A stretch of DNA of 40,588 nt from CAXBPY01 sp003455275 (lineage in GTDB: Bacteria > Bacteroidota > Bacteroidia > Chitinophagales > UBA10324). The notes under the pieces were generated by a model. That model was not told the DNA's origin and did no database searches. It saw nothing but the letters and a program-made list of their open reading frames with translations. Both the position numbers and the translations under genes were made by a program. The DNA is taken from NCBI GenBank assembly GCA_963977675.1, contig CAXBPY010000025.1:1-40588 (forward strand), written 5' to 3'. Shown here piece after piece: positions 7,618 through 15,665 of the stretch. Numbering within the stretch: the first letter of the stretch is position 1; each line of letters opens with the position of its first letter.

Positions 7618-8517
7618 ATGAAATTAATTTCTTGGGTTTCCATTCTTATTGTAATCACTTTTTTCGGTTGTGAAAATTCAAGTTCCGATTTCACAGACAA
7701 GAAAAATCCTTCGCAAGCCGCGCCCGGCGCAGGTTTACTTCTTTCGCAATACAAATCACTTGATGAACTTAAGTCGGTAATTACAATTTCTTATTTGAAT
7801 GATTCAACTTCCGTTCGGCTTTCATCCATATATCATAATGAAGAAGTAGTAAATGACCTTGAACCCGGCGTAAGTCAGGATGATTTATCAAAAGCCGCGA
7901 AAGGAAATTTCTGGGATAAATTATGGATTTGTATGAAGTGCCCGTTTGTTATCACTCATAAAAATGCATTGACAAGTATTGAAAATTTAGGAAGAAGAAA
8001 GAATGAAGTATTTGGTCACGCTGATGTGGCATTTTATGATCTTGCAGATGCAATGGTTCAGCATATTTCAGATGAAGACAAAATGTATTTATCAGAAAAA
8101 GAACTTTCTGATAAAGGTTATCTCAATTCGTTCGACCACATTATCTCGCAAACTTTTATGACTTCAATTTTTTCTGAACCTGTTGCAGATTTTGTTGGTG
8201 ATGCACATGAACTTTCTACCATGCCTGAATTACTCACAGGGAAATTTTCTGATGAAGAAATTACAGATGTTGATTTAGGTCCTACGGATAACTATCTCGA
8301 TTTAATTAATAATGAATGGGGGCAAAAACTTGGAGTGGAGTTGCAAAAAAAATATTGTATCAATAAAAACACTTTCTGGTCTCCGGAATTATTGGCGAAT
8401 TATCTGAACGATATTCAGAGTTACAATACATGGGTTTTTAAAATTGCATTCAAGCCATTTACTTCAGATGATGAACTTATTATTCGTTTCTCAGAGAAAT
8501 TGAATAAAGTGATTTAA
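7618..8517 (+). CDS. Lipoprotein, possibly DUF6973-like
   Basis: A 299-residue protein with a lipoprotein signal (VITFFGCENSSSDF, lipobox Cys at about residue 18). The central region reads VFGHADVAFYDLADAMVQ, then SFDHIISQTFMTSIFSEPVADF, GDAHEL and finally NYLDLINNEWGQKLGVEL. The His-Glu pair followed by D-x-x-NN-x-x-G resembles the DUF6973 pattern seen in other Bacteroidota lipoproteins, but I cannot confirm the match. The N-terminal region also has a WICMKCPF segment with two closely spaced cysteines. It starts two bases after the GH28 gene, so a role beside pectin degradation is possible. The function is unknown. Confidence 0.75.
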   Translation: MKLISWVSILIVITFFGCENSSSDFTDKKNPSQAAPGAGLLLSQYKSLDELKSVITISYLNDSTSVRLSSIYHNEEVVNDLEPGVSQDDLSKAAKGNFWDKLWICMKCPFVITHKNALTSIENLGRRKNEVFGHADVAFYDLADAMVQHISDEDKMYLSEKELSDKGYLNSFDHIISQTFMTSIFSEPVADFVGDAHELSTMPELLTGKFSDEEITDVDLGPTDNYLDLINNEWGQKLGVELQKKYCINKNTFWSPELLANYLNDIQSYNTWVFKIAFKPFTSDDELIIRFSEKLNKVI

Positions 8518-8523
8518 TAAAAA

Positions 8524-9594
8524 TTATTTGACACGATTGCTGAGATAAAAATGTGGTTTGTGCTCGACTGTATCTGACACTAATTGGTATTGATTCAAAA
8601 TACCTTCCGCTCCTGTAACTTTCCATTGAGTCAGCTGGGTTAACCAATCTGCACTTCCTACAACAGTATTAGTTAAACCGCATTTACTTAGTGTCGCTCT
8701 TTCAAAATTCGCATCATTCAAAATTGCTTCAGTCAAAGGTGCTGTTGTCAGAATTGCTTCAGTCAAGTTTGCTCCACTAAGATTTACTCTTACAAGAATT
8801 GTCGAAAGCATATTTGATTTTCGCAGAGTTGATTCATTTAAAAATGTTCCTGTAAAATCTGCTCGAACCATTATTGCATTACTCAAATCACACTTCTTCA
8901 TCTGCGCTGACTTTACAAGTGCCTTTGTAAGATTTGCTTTTACAAAGTTTGCTCCGTTCATATCGCCCCAACTTAAATCTGCCAGGGTCAAATCAGAATT
9001 GTTCAGCGTTGCCTGTTTCAAATTCACTCCCCATAAATCAGCATCACGAAGATTTGAATGATTCAGATTCGCTCCTTCCAGATTTGCTTCCCGAAGAGTT
9101 GCATATTGTAAATTGATTCCCTCAAGGTTCGCATTTTTCAAATCCGCTTTTTTTAAATACGCATAAGAGAAAATACACTGCCCCATCATTTTTTTGAATG
9201 AACCTGAATCCATTTTCATGCAGGCAATTTCCAATAACAATAGTCCGCGTTCCGGGCAAATTTTTCTATGAGAAATGCTATCGCCTTCAACATGATAATA
9301 TGGAGTAAAGGAATAACTCAGCGCAGCAAGCCGGCCAATAGTAGCATCGCTCAGTATTCCTTTTGAATCATGATTCAATTCAACATTCATCTGATTGACA
9401 ACACTATTCATTTCACTAAGAAGCGCATTGTTCTTTTTTGATTCAATCATTTCCGTTTGCTGAACGAGATTCAGTTTTTCATTCCACAATTGTTTAGAAT
9501 GAATTTGTTTTTGTGAATTAAAAAATTCATAAATCCATACGATGAGAATTCCGATTATGATTCCAATGATTAGTGGTAAACTTTTTTTAAGCAT
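8524..9594 (-). CDS. Membrane-anchored pentapeptide-repeat protein
   Basis: A 356-residue protein with an N-terminal membrane anchor (about residues 5-24, LPLIIGIIIGILIVWIYEFF), then a charged helical linker of about 110 residues, then about 35 tandem A(D/N)LxX pentapeptides from roughly residue 145 to 320 (for example LKKADLKNANLEGINL and NLEGANLNHSNLRDADLWGV). Such repeats fold as a right-handed quadrilateral beta-helix. Some soluble family members mimic DNA and protect gyrase; a membrane-tethered version is more likely a scaffold, and no enzymatic motif is seen. The convergent GH28/lipoprotein operon ends six bases from its stop. The role is not known. Confidence 0.87.
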   Translation of the reverse strand: MLKKSLPLIIGIIIGILIVWIYEFFNSQKQIHSKQLWNEKLNLVQQTEMIESKKNNALLSEMNSVVNQMNVELNHDSKGILSDATIGRLAALSYSFTPYYHVEGDSISHRKICPERGLLLLEIACMKMDSGSFKKMMGQCIFSYAYLKKADLKNANLEGINLQYATLREANLEGANLNHSNLRDADLWGVNLKQATLNNSDLTLADLSWGDMNGANFVKANLTKALVKSAQMKKCDLSNAIMVRADFTGTFLNESTLRKSNMLSTILVRVNLSGANLTEAILTTAPLTEAILNDANFERATLSKCGLTNTVVGSADWLTQLTQWKVTGAEGILNQYQLVSDTVEHKPHFYLSNRVK

Positions 9595-9661
9595 TGAAAA
9601 ATATTTTCAAATAATCTGATAAAAATATTGATCGCTTACTTTCAAGGTTCATGAAGAAATT

Positions 9662-10969
9662 TTATGCAGTTAATTTTCTGCTCACTTCTTCCAGCGAAAC
9701 TCCTCTTGTTTCCGGCATTTTAAATTTCACCCAGAGCAATTGCATAAACATCATTACGGCAAAAGAAGCAAATACTGCCGCTGCTCCAACATTTGAAAAC
9801 AATACCGGTATTAGCGACGGAATCGCTGCGGCTAAGACCCAATGCACCGATGAACCAAATGCTTCGCCTTGCGGACGCAAATGTGTCGGAAATACTTCTG
9901 CAATAAATACCCAGATAACAGCTCCCTGACCAATAGCATGTGATCCAACAAAAACAAATAAAAAAATCGGAACACTCATTCCTTTCCATCCAAAGAAGAA
10001 TGAGAGAGAAACCAGCATCAATGAAATGATATAACCAATCGAACCGATATACATCAGTTGTTTTCTGCCGAGTCGATCAATGAGCGACATTCCAATAAGT
10101 GTGATCAGAAAGTTGACTAAGCCAACACCAGCGCTGCTTAAAAATGCTGAGCTTTTGCCAAGTCCTGCTTCTTCAAATATTCTTGGAGCATAATATAAGA
10201 TAGCGTTGATTCCTGAGAACTGATTAAAGAATGCTATGAAGAATGCCAGAAACAATGCAGGGCGGTATTTCTTCATAAAAATATTTTCACTAGCTGCGCT
10301 TCTACCAACTCTTAATTCTGCTGCTAAAGAATGGACATCAATCTTTGAATCAATTTTCTTAAAAACATTTTCTGCCTCTTCTATTCTTCCTTTCATGATA
10401 AGCCAACGGGGACTGTTCGGAATAAATAAAACTGCAATCCAATAAATCGCTGAAGGAAATACAGCTACACCAATCATCCACCGCCAGGGTTGTTCTCCTG
10501 CATCGCGCAATAAGTAGTTGGAAAGAAATGCAACTAATATTCCGGCTACAATTCCAAGTTGATACATGCCTACAAGCCAACCTCTTTTATTCGGAGGAGA
10601 AATCTCAGAGATGTAGCCAGGAGCAGCGATTGTAGAAGCTCCGATTCCTAATCCGCCAATAAATCTGAAAAATGCAAAAGTGTAAGGATCATTTGCAAGT
10701 GCAGAACCAATTGCAGAAAGGAAATACAAAACACCAATGGCGATCAGCATTTTTTTTCTACCATACTTGTTCGTCGGAATTCCACCTGCCATAGCACCTA
10801 CTACTGTTCCCCATAATGCTGAAGCCATTACAAAGAAGCCATGAAAAACATCCGATGTGTGCCACAATTCCTGTAATGCTTTATCAGCGCCGGAAATTAC
10901 AATGGTATCAAACCCGAATAAAAAACCTGCGAGCGCAACAGAAAATGTCCAGATTAGAATTTTGTTCAT
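9662..10969 (-). CDS. Sugar-porter family MFS transporter
   Basis: A 435-residue inner-membrane transporter with about 12 hydrophobic segments and the sugar-porter signatures: FGFDTIVISGADKAL in helix 1, GGxxxxKYGRKKML between helices 2 and 3, FRFIGGLGIGASTIAAPGYI, PNSPRWLIMKGR after helix 6, RLGRKQLMYIG between helices 8 and 9, and PETRGVSLEEV at the C-terminus. These place it with XylE/GLUT-like proton-sugar symporters. The central loop is short. The exact sugar cannot be read from sequence; a monosaccharide released by the GH106/GH28 enzymes is plausible by proximity only. It appears monocistronic, with only 38 bases to the next minus-strand gene's stop upstream, so read-through from that gene is possible. 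Confidence 0.93.
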   Translation of the reverse strand: MNKILIWTFSVALAGFLFGFDTIVISGADKALQELWHTSDVFHGFFVMASALWGTVVGAMAGGIPTNKYGRKKMLIAIGVLYFLSAIGSALANDPYTFAFFRFIGGLGIGASTIAAPGYISEISPPNKRGWLVGMYQLGIVAGILVAFLSNYLLRDAGEQPWRWMIGVAVFPSAIYWIAVLFIPNSPRWLIMKGRIEEAENVFKKIDSKIDVHSLAAELRVGRSAASENIFMKKYRPALFLAFFIAFFNQFSGINAILYYAPRIFEEAGLGKSSAFLSSAGVGLVNFLITLIGMSLIDRLGRKQLMYIGSIGYIISLMLVSLSFFFGWKGMSVPIFLFVFVGSHAIGQGAVIWVFIAEVFPTHLRPQGEAFGSSVHWVLAAAIPSLIPVLFSNVGAAAVFASFAVMMFMQLLWVKFKMPETRGVSLEEVSRKLTA

Positions 10970-11007
10970 GGAGTAATGATAGTTATGCGCATTTGTTTAA
11001 CTGAAAC

Positions 11008-14000
11008 TCATTCAATAACAATCTTTCCATTTTGCTGTTCGTTCGAGCTCATAACTGAATAACTGTAAACTCCCGCTGCAAGATTTGTAGTTGAAATAGT
11101 TGTTTCGTTTTTGAATGTTATAACAGAAATTTTTCTGCCCGCCATATCAGTCAGCACAAATTTGCATTCAACATTCAGAGAAGTTTTCACATGAATCACA
11201 CTTCCCGCATCCAGTAAAGTTGGATAAATGATAAAAGCATTTTCAAAATTTTCATTTGAAACAATTGGAGCATCAACTGTAGAAACAGAAATATTAATCA
11301 AATCAATTTGCGATGACTCAATGAAAGCTGATAGAGAGTTGAATTGTGCATTGCCGTCTATGCCTGCCGTGCATTGTGTTGCACTGCCGGCAGCACTCCC
11401 CCATGTATTTCCATCTGAATTATTTCCGCGAAGAAAAATTTTCCAGTGATTTGGATTTGCTGCATCAGATGCGCTCACAGATCCTATTCCGGTGAAATTG
11501 CAGTTCTGAGGCAGGTCGTAGAAATTATTTGTTCCATAGTTGTCCATGATCCAGTAACTGCGTGCATTCAGGTTTTGAGAAGGAACCTGGTCTGGGTGAA
11601 GGTTGATTCTCGAAACTACCACATCTCCCATTGGAAGAGTAGAACCTGAAATCCATTCGCCAATAAATCCGGTGTTAATGAAGGAATGAATTCCTGAGGT
11701 TGAAATATTTTTCCGGTAACTTATACCACCGCCAAATGGTCCGGTGGAAGTGACGCGTGAAGCACCACCATTGAAGTAAGCATGAGCGCTTCCAACTTTG
11801 TCGAGAATTGGTCCCGTTATTTCATTAAACTGATAGTAGCGCACGAGTGAAGAATCAAGCAGGGGATTTTTTGTCAGGTGCATCAGCTCACGGATTTCAT
11901 TGGTAGAAAGTGAACGGTTGAACACACACACTTCATCAATCAGTCCATTGAAATACCTTCCGCAACAATTATCCAATCCAATATTCACCGGGCAATCGAA
12001 TGCTTCATTGGGAAAAGAATGAATGTTGCTTGCATGAAATCCATTCACATAAAGGGTAGCAGAATCAGGTGTTACAACGAGTGCAACAAACGACCACTCA
12101 TTGAGCGGAGCATATAATCCCGAAGACCATCCCCACTCCGTTCCATCCCAGTGCATTCTGATTTCATTGTTGTCCTTCATGCTGATACCTGAGCAAGTTG
12201 TTCCTCCGCGATTAAAAACAATTCCGCTCCAATCTCCCTGAACACCGTTCGGTTTTATCCAGGCTGAAATTGTAACATGATTTGAATTGAGATTCAAATT
12301 ATCACCAGTGGCAAAACCGCTTTCACCATCGAGCGACAAACAATTTCCCGGAACAGTATCCGCTACACACTCATTGTACACGGTAATAAAATTGTTCAGT
12401 GTTTGAGATGCGGTTCCGGTTGAGTTGCTGACGGTAAGCGATACAGAATAAGTTCCGGTTGCTGCGTAAGTCACTTTCGGATTTCTGAGAGTAGATGAAG
12501 AAGGATTTCCTCCGGGGAAACTCCAGTTCCAGGCCGGAGATAAATCTGCAAGATCAGAATGGTCGTCGAAATAAACTGTATCGCGTAAGCAGTGAACAAT
12601 GTTTTTGTCAACCGAAATCTGGGCTTCCAATGCAGAAGGTTCGTATAAAGGAGCTTCCCACACACTTCGGTTTCCGGCGCTCACCACTTTCTGATTTTTA
12701 TAATCAATCTGAATGGCAGTAGAAAAATTACTTACCGGTAATCCTGAATTGTAAAGTACCCAATCACTCATTGTGTTATTGCGGTAATAAACTGCTCGTC
12801 GTGTTCCGATATAAACTCCGCCATTGGTTCCGCGCTGATATTCTATGTTGGTTATGTATTCTCCATCCAGCATCGGGGTAGTAATGTTCTGCCATGTGTT
12901 TCCACCATCTGATGTTTTGAAAACCTTGTATCCGTTCAGGTTACTCTGAGAGGTGCTTTGTTGCACCCGAACAAGGTATAAAGTATTTTCATCAGTACTG
13001 CTCACCGCAATATCAAATGGAATATTTACCGAAGTATTATTGAATACAGAACCAGCAGGAGTAATGTCTGACCAGTTAGATCCGGCATCAATTGATTTGA
13101 AAATTTTTTTTGTTCCACCATAACTGAGATAGTAGCAAGCATATATTACATCAGGGTTAGATGGAGCAACCTCAATTGAAGTAATTTTTCCTGACCCCCA
13201 GCTATGAAGCATTTGATAGCTCGCACCATTGTCTTCGGAAATCCAGATTGAAGAATCCCTTCCGATAAAAACTTTTCCCCACACTTGGGGATGAAATTCA
13301 AGATCGCTGTTTTCTCCAGTAATGTATGATTCACTCGGCTGCATTCCTGAACCAATGCTTTGCAAATCAACTGTGCGATCATGCGAAAGTTTGTGACGGC
13401 CATAATCAGAAAAAATAATTTCAGGGTCAGCATAGTTTACAGCTCCAAGAATATTATCGCCACCCATTGTGCTCATCCAGTCGTTCTCGTAAACATGATT
13501 GTCTTTTAATTGGGTTCCGTTGTGATAAGTGCCACCCACCATCACTTCATCGCCATCCCACTCTCCCATTCCGAAACCCCAGAAATCGGTTCCCGCAATT
13601 CCGAATTGTTTTTTGATGAAAGTGTCGCCTTGTGTAGAGGTGTAAAAAATTCCGCCGTCGCAGGCCATCCACCAATTGTTATTATTGAATCTGATGTCAT
13701 GAATATCTGCGTGAACATATCCCGGTTTATCGCTCTCACTCCATTTGGCCGGGCAGAAAAAATTTACACCCCCATCGTAACTCACCCAATGATTCACCGC
13801 GCCGCAATGCACTTCATTCGAATCGAAAGGAGAAACACACAGAGCAAGATCGTAATAGTACTGACCGCCATCATCGCCACCATGTGAATCCCAGCCACAG
13901 AGATTTTTATTTGTGCTGGTGTCAGGCGCTCCGCCAGGTCCGGAGCCGCAGCATTGAAAAGCCCAGTTCTCTCCTGCATCATGACTCACATAAATTCCAT

Positions 14001-15057
14001 ACAAACCACTGCCTCCGTTTGCAACTCCGGTAGCAAATGCATAAATAATATTTGGCGCAGCAGGTGTAACAGAAATTTCTGTTCGCTTTTGCTCTTGAGG
14101 AGCAACAGCAGCCGGATATCCATTTCCTGTTTGATTGAATGTGATTCCGCTGTCAGTTGATTTGTAAAATTGTGTTTGAACTCCGGTTTGTTTAATGGCA
14201 TAATATGTAGTAGAAGAATTCGGTTTCAATTCAATTTCCTGCCATATGCCGGAATACAATTGAACCCAGTTGAGTCCTGCGTCAGTTGTGTGATACAACC
14301 CTGCACCTGCTGCGCACCACAGTTCATTATTGTTCACCGGTGACATTATGATATCATTCGCATCGATGTTTGTGGATTGAAAAGTTGCATCACCTGTTGC
14401 ATTCCAGGTTGTGCCGCCATCAGTTGTTTTGTAAATTTTTCCGGCTCCATTGAAGTAAACAATTTGTGGGTTGGTGAAATCAATTTCAAGTGAACGCACT
14501 TTTGAAATCATCATATTCTTAGTCAGGTTAGTCCAGTGGTCACCTTTATCTATGCTTTTCCACACACCAGCATTAGCAGTTCCTGCATACAAAATGTTTG
14601 GGTCTGAAACAGATTCTTCTACGGTGTAAACATGTGCAGCACCGGGTGCATAGCTTGTGCTGGCCGCATGATGATCAAAATCAAACGGGCCGATACACTG
14701 CCACACTGCTGCTTTCTCTAAAGACACCTCACTCGAGTTTTGCAAATACTTCTGTTCGCTGAATTTGTTTTCGTCCGGCGGGAGATTAAGTAATGCTCCG
14801 TTGTTATCACGGGCAAGTGTCATCATCCAGTGCTTGTAATACTGCGTGTAAAAATTTTTTACAAAATCATGAGTGGAATAGTATGATTCATACAAATCAG
14901 CAACTTTTCCTGCATCAGCATTTGGTTTGAACATTTCAACTTCCCACTGGGGTGCATCATCCGGAAGCTGAGTGTTTGAATATGGAACTTGTGCTTTTAA
15001 CTGATAATTGAAAAATGAAAAATAAAAAATCGCTATCGTGAAAATTATTTTTTGCAT
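11008..15057 (-). CDS. Giant T9SS-secreted protein with Asp-box repeats, PKD and LamG
   Basis: A 1349-residue exported protein. It has a signal peptide (1-22, ending LKAQ). From about 145 to 720 there are repeated Asp-box (BNR/sortilin-like) motifs of the S/T-x-D-x-G-x-x-W type, such as VWKSIDKGDHW, IYKTTDGGTTW, LYHTTDAGLNW, IFKSIDAGSNW and VFKTSDGGNTW, consistent with one or two beta-propellers. A PKD domain spans about 815-895 (WNWSFPGGNP, VTYAATGTYSVSLTV). A LamG/concanavalin-like domain lies at about 905-1060 (FNGLIDEVCVFNRSLS). The last ~80 residues are a type A sorting domain (ADMAGRK-like block, TTNLAAGVYSYSV). No hydrolase triad or sialidase catalytic set was identified. It is probably a surface carbohydrate-binding or adhesive protein secreted by T9SS. 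Confidence 0.92.
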   Translation of the reverse strand: MQKIIFTIAIFYFSFFNYQLKAQVPYSNTQLPDDAPQWEVEMFKPNADAGKVADLYESYYSTHDFVKNFYTQYYKHWMMTLARDNNGALLNLPPDENKFSEQKYLQNSSEVSLEKAAVWQCIGPFDFDHHAASTSYAPGAAHVYTVEESVSDPNILYAGTANAGVWKSIDKGDHWTNLTKNMMISKVRSLEIDFTNPQIVYFNGAGKIYKTTDGGTTWNATGDATFQSTNIDANDIIMSPVNNNELWCAAGAGLYHTTDAGLNWVQLYSGIWQEIELKPNSSTTYYAIKQTGVQTQFYKSTDSGITFNQTGNGYPAAVAPQEQKRTEISVTPAAPNIIYAFATGVANGGSGLYGIYVSHDAGENWAFQCCGSGPGGAPDTSTNKNLCGWDSHGGDDGGQYYYDLALCVSPFDSNEVHCGAVNHWVSYDGGVNFFCPAKWSESDKPGYVHADIHDIRFNNNNWWMACDGGIFYTSTQGDTFIKKQFGIAGTDFWGFGMGEWDGDEVMVGGTYHNGTQLKDNHVYENDWMSTMGGDNILGAVNYADPEIIFSDYGRHKLSHDRTVDLQSIGSGMQPSESYITGENSDLEFHPQVWGKVFIGRDSSIWISEDNGASYQMLHSWGSGKITSIEVAPSNPDVIYACYYLSYGGTKKIFKSIDAGSNWSDITPAGSVFNNTSVNIPFDIAVSSTDENTLYLVRVQQSTSQSNLNGYKVFKTSDGGNTWQNITTPMLDGEYITNIEYQRGTNGGVYIGTRRAVYYRNNTMSDWVLYNSGLPVSNFSTAIQIDYKNQKVVSAGNRSVWEAPLYEPSALEAQISVDKNIVHCLRDTVYFDDHSDLADLSPAWNWSFPGGNPSSSTLRNPKVTYAATGTYSVSLTVSNSTGTASQTLNNFITVYNECVADTVPGNCLSLDGESGFATGDNLNLNSNHVTISAWIKPNGVQGDWSGIVFNRGGTTCSGISMKDNNEIRMHWDGTEWGWSSGLYAPLNEWSFVALVVTPDSATLYVNGFHASNIHSFPNEAFDCPVNIGLDNCCGRYFNGLIDEVCVFNRSLSTNEIRELMHLTKNPLLDSSLVRYYQFNEITGPILDKVGSAHAYFNGGASRVTSTGPFGGGISYRKNISTSGIHSFINTGFIGEWISGSTLPMGDVVVSRINLHPDQVPSQNLNARSYWIMDNYGTNNFYDLPQNCNFTGIGSVSASDAANPNHWKIFLRGNNSDGNTWGSAAGSATQCTAGIDGNAQFNSLSAFIESSQIDLINISVSTVDAPIVSNENFENAFIIYPTLLDAGSVIHVKTSLNVECKFVLTDMAGRKISVITFKNETTISTTNLAAGVYSYSVMSSNEQQNGKIVIE

Positions 15058-15174
15058 TGTAAAATTTATGGGGTGTGAATGTATTTCGAGTTATTTCTTA
15101 TTAGATGAAATCACCTAACATAAATTTTGTGACTTTAATTGAATTCAAAAAATACTTTAGCGTTAAATAAATTC

Positions 15175-15564
15175 ATGATTACCTCTATCAAAAGACTCTT
15201 CCTGACCGGTGTGGCTGTTTTTTCTTTGCTCATTTCATCCTGCAACAGAAGATCAAATACATCCTATGCAGATGCGGCAGATTGCTCAGCTACAGTTGAC
15301 AGTTTGAACACTTATACAAATTCTGTTAAACCAATCTTCGATACACATTGTGCAGGTTCGGGTTGTCACAATTTAGCATCCCATAAATCTTCACTTATAT
15401 TTTCTGATTATTCTAACACAATGGAAGCATTCAACCGCAAGCATGTTTTGTGTGCAATTCATCACGACAGGAATTGCAAACCCATGCCATTCAAACAACC
15501 TAAATTAGAAGATTCACTTATCCAGAAAATTGATTGTTGGGTAAAGGGTGGAATGAAGGAATGA
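15175..15564 (+). CDS. Small lipoprotein with a CxxxxCH cytochrome-c-like motif
   Basis: A protein of about 129 residues. The ATG at 15175 gives a lipoprotein signal (MITSIKRLFLTGVAVFSLLI then SSC, lipobox Cys23). The sequence VKPIFDTHCAGSGCH follows, with Cys59, Cys64 and His65: a CX4CH haem-attachment-type motif like that of PSCyt1/planctomycete-type cytochrome c domains, which commonly read VxPIFxxxCxxxxCH. The methionine near the end (CKPMPF) is a candidate second axial ligand, and the tail SLIQKIDCWVKGGMKE matches the usual (I)xxWI(xx)GA ending. It is likely a periplasm-facing or outer-membrane-attached mono-haem electron carrier. A TTG at 15139 would extend the N-terminus by 12 polar residues and is less likely. 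Confidence 0.8.
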   Translation: MITSIKRLFLTGVAVFSLLISSCNRRSNTSYADAADCSATVDSLNTYTNSVKPIFDTHCAGSGCHNLASHKSSLIFSDYSNTMEAFNRKHVLCAIHHDRNCKPMPFKQPKLEDSLIQKIDCWVKGGMKE

Positions 15565-15615
15565 CATTTTTTTACTGAAAGATTTTAGTTCTCATCTTTC
15601 TATTAACTTAATGGG

Positions 15616-15645
15616 TTGTTCGTTATTTCAACTTCAGTAGTTTTG
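15616..15645 (+). promoter_or_regulatory. Bacteroidota-type promoter for the 655-aa T9SS gene
   Basis: TTG at 15616-15618 and TAGTTTTG at 15638-15645, separated by 19 bases. This fits the Bacteroidota -33 TTTG / -7 TAnnTTTG consensus and would put transcription start about 10-15 bases before the ATG at 15666. Confidence 0.6.
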
Positions 15646-15665
15646 AACTCGCAAAATTCATAATC

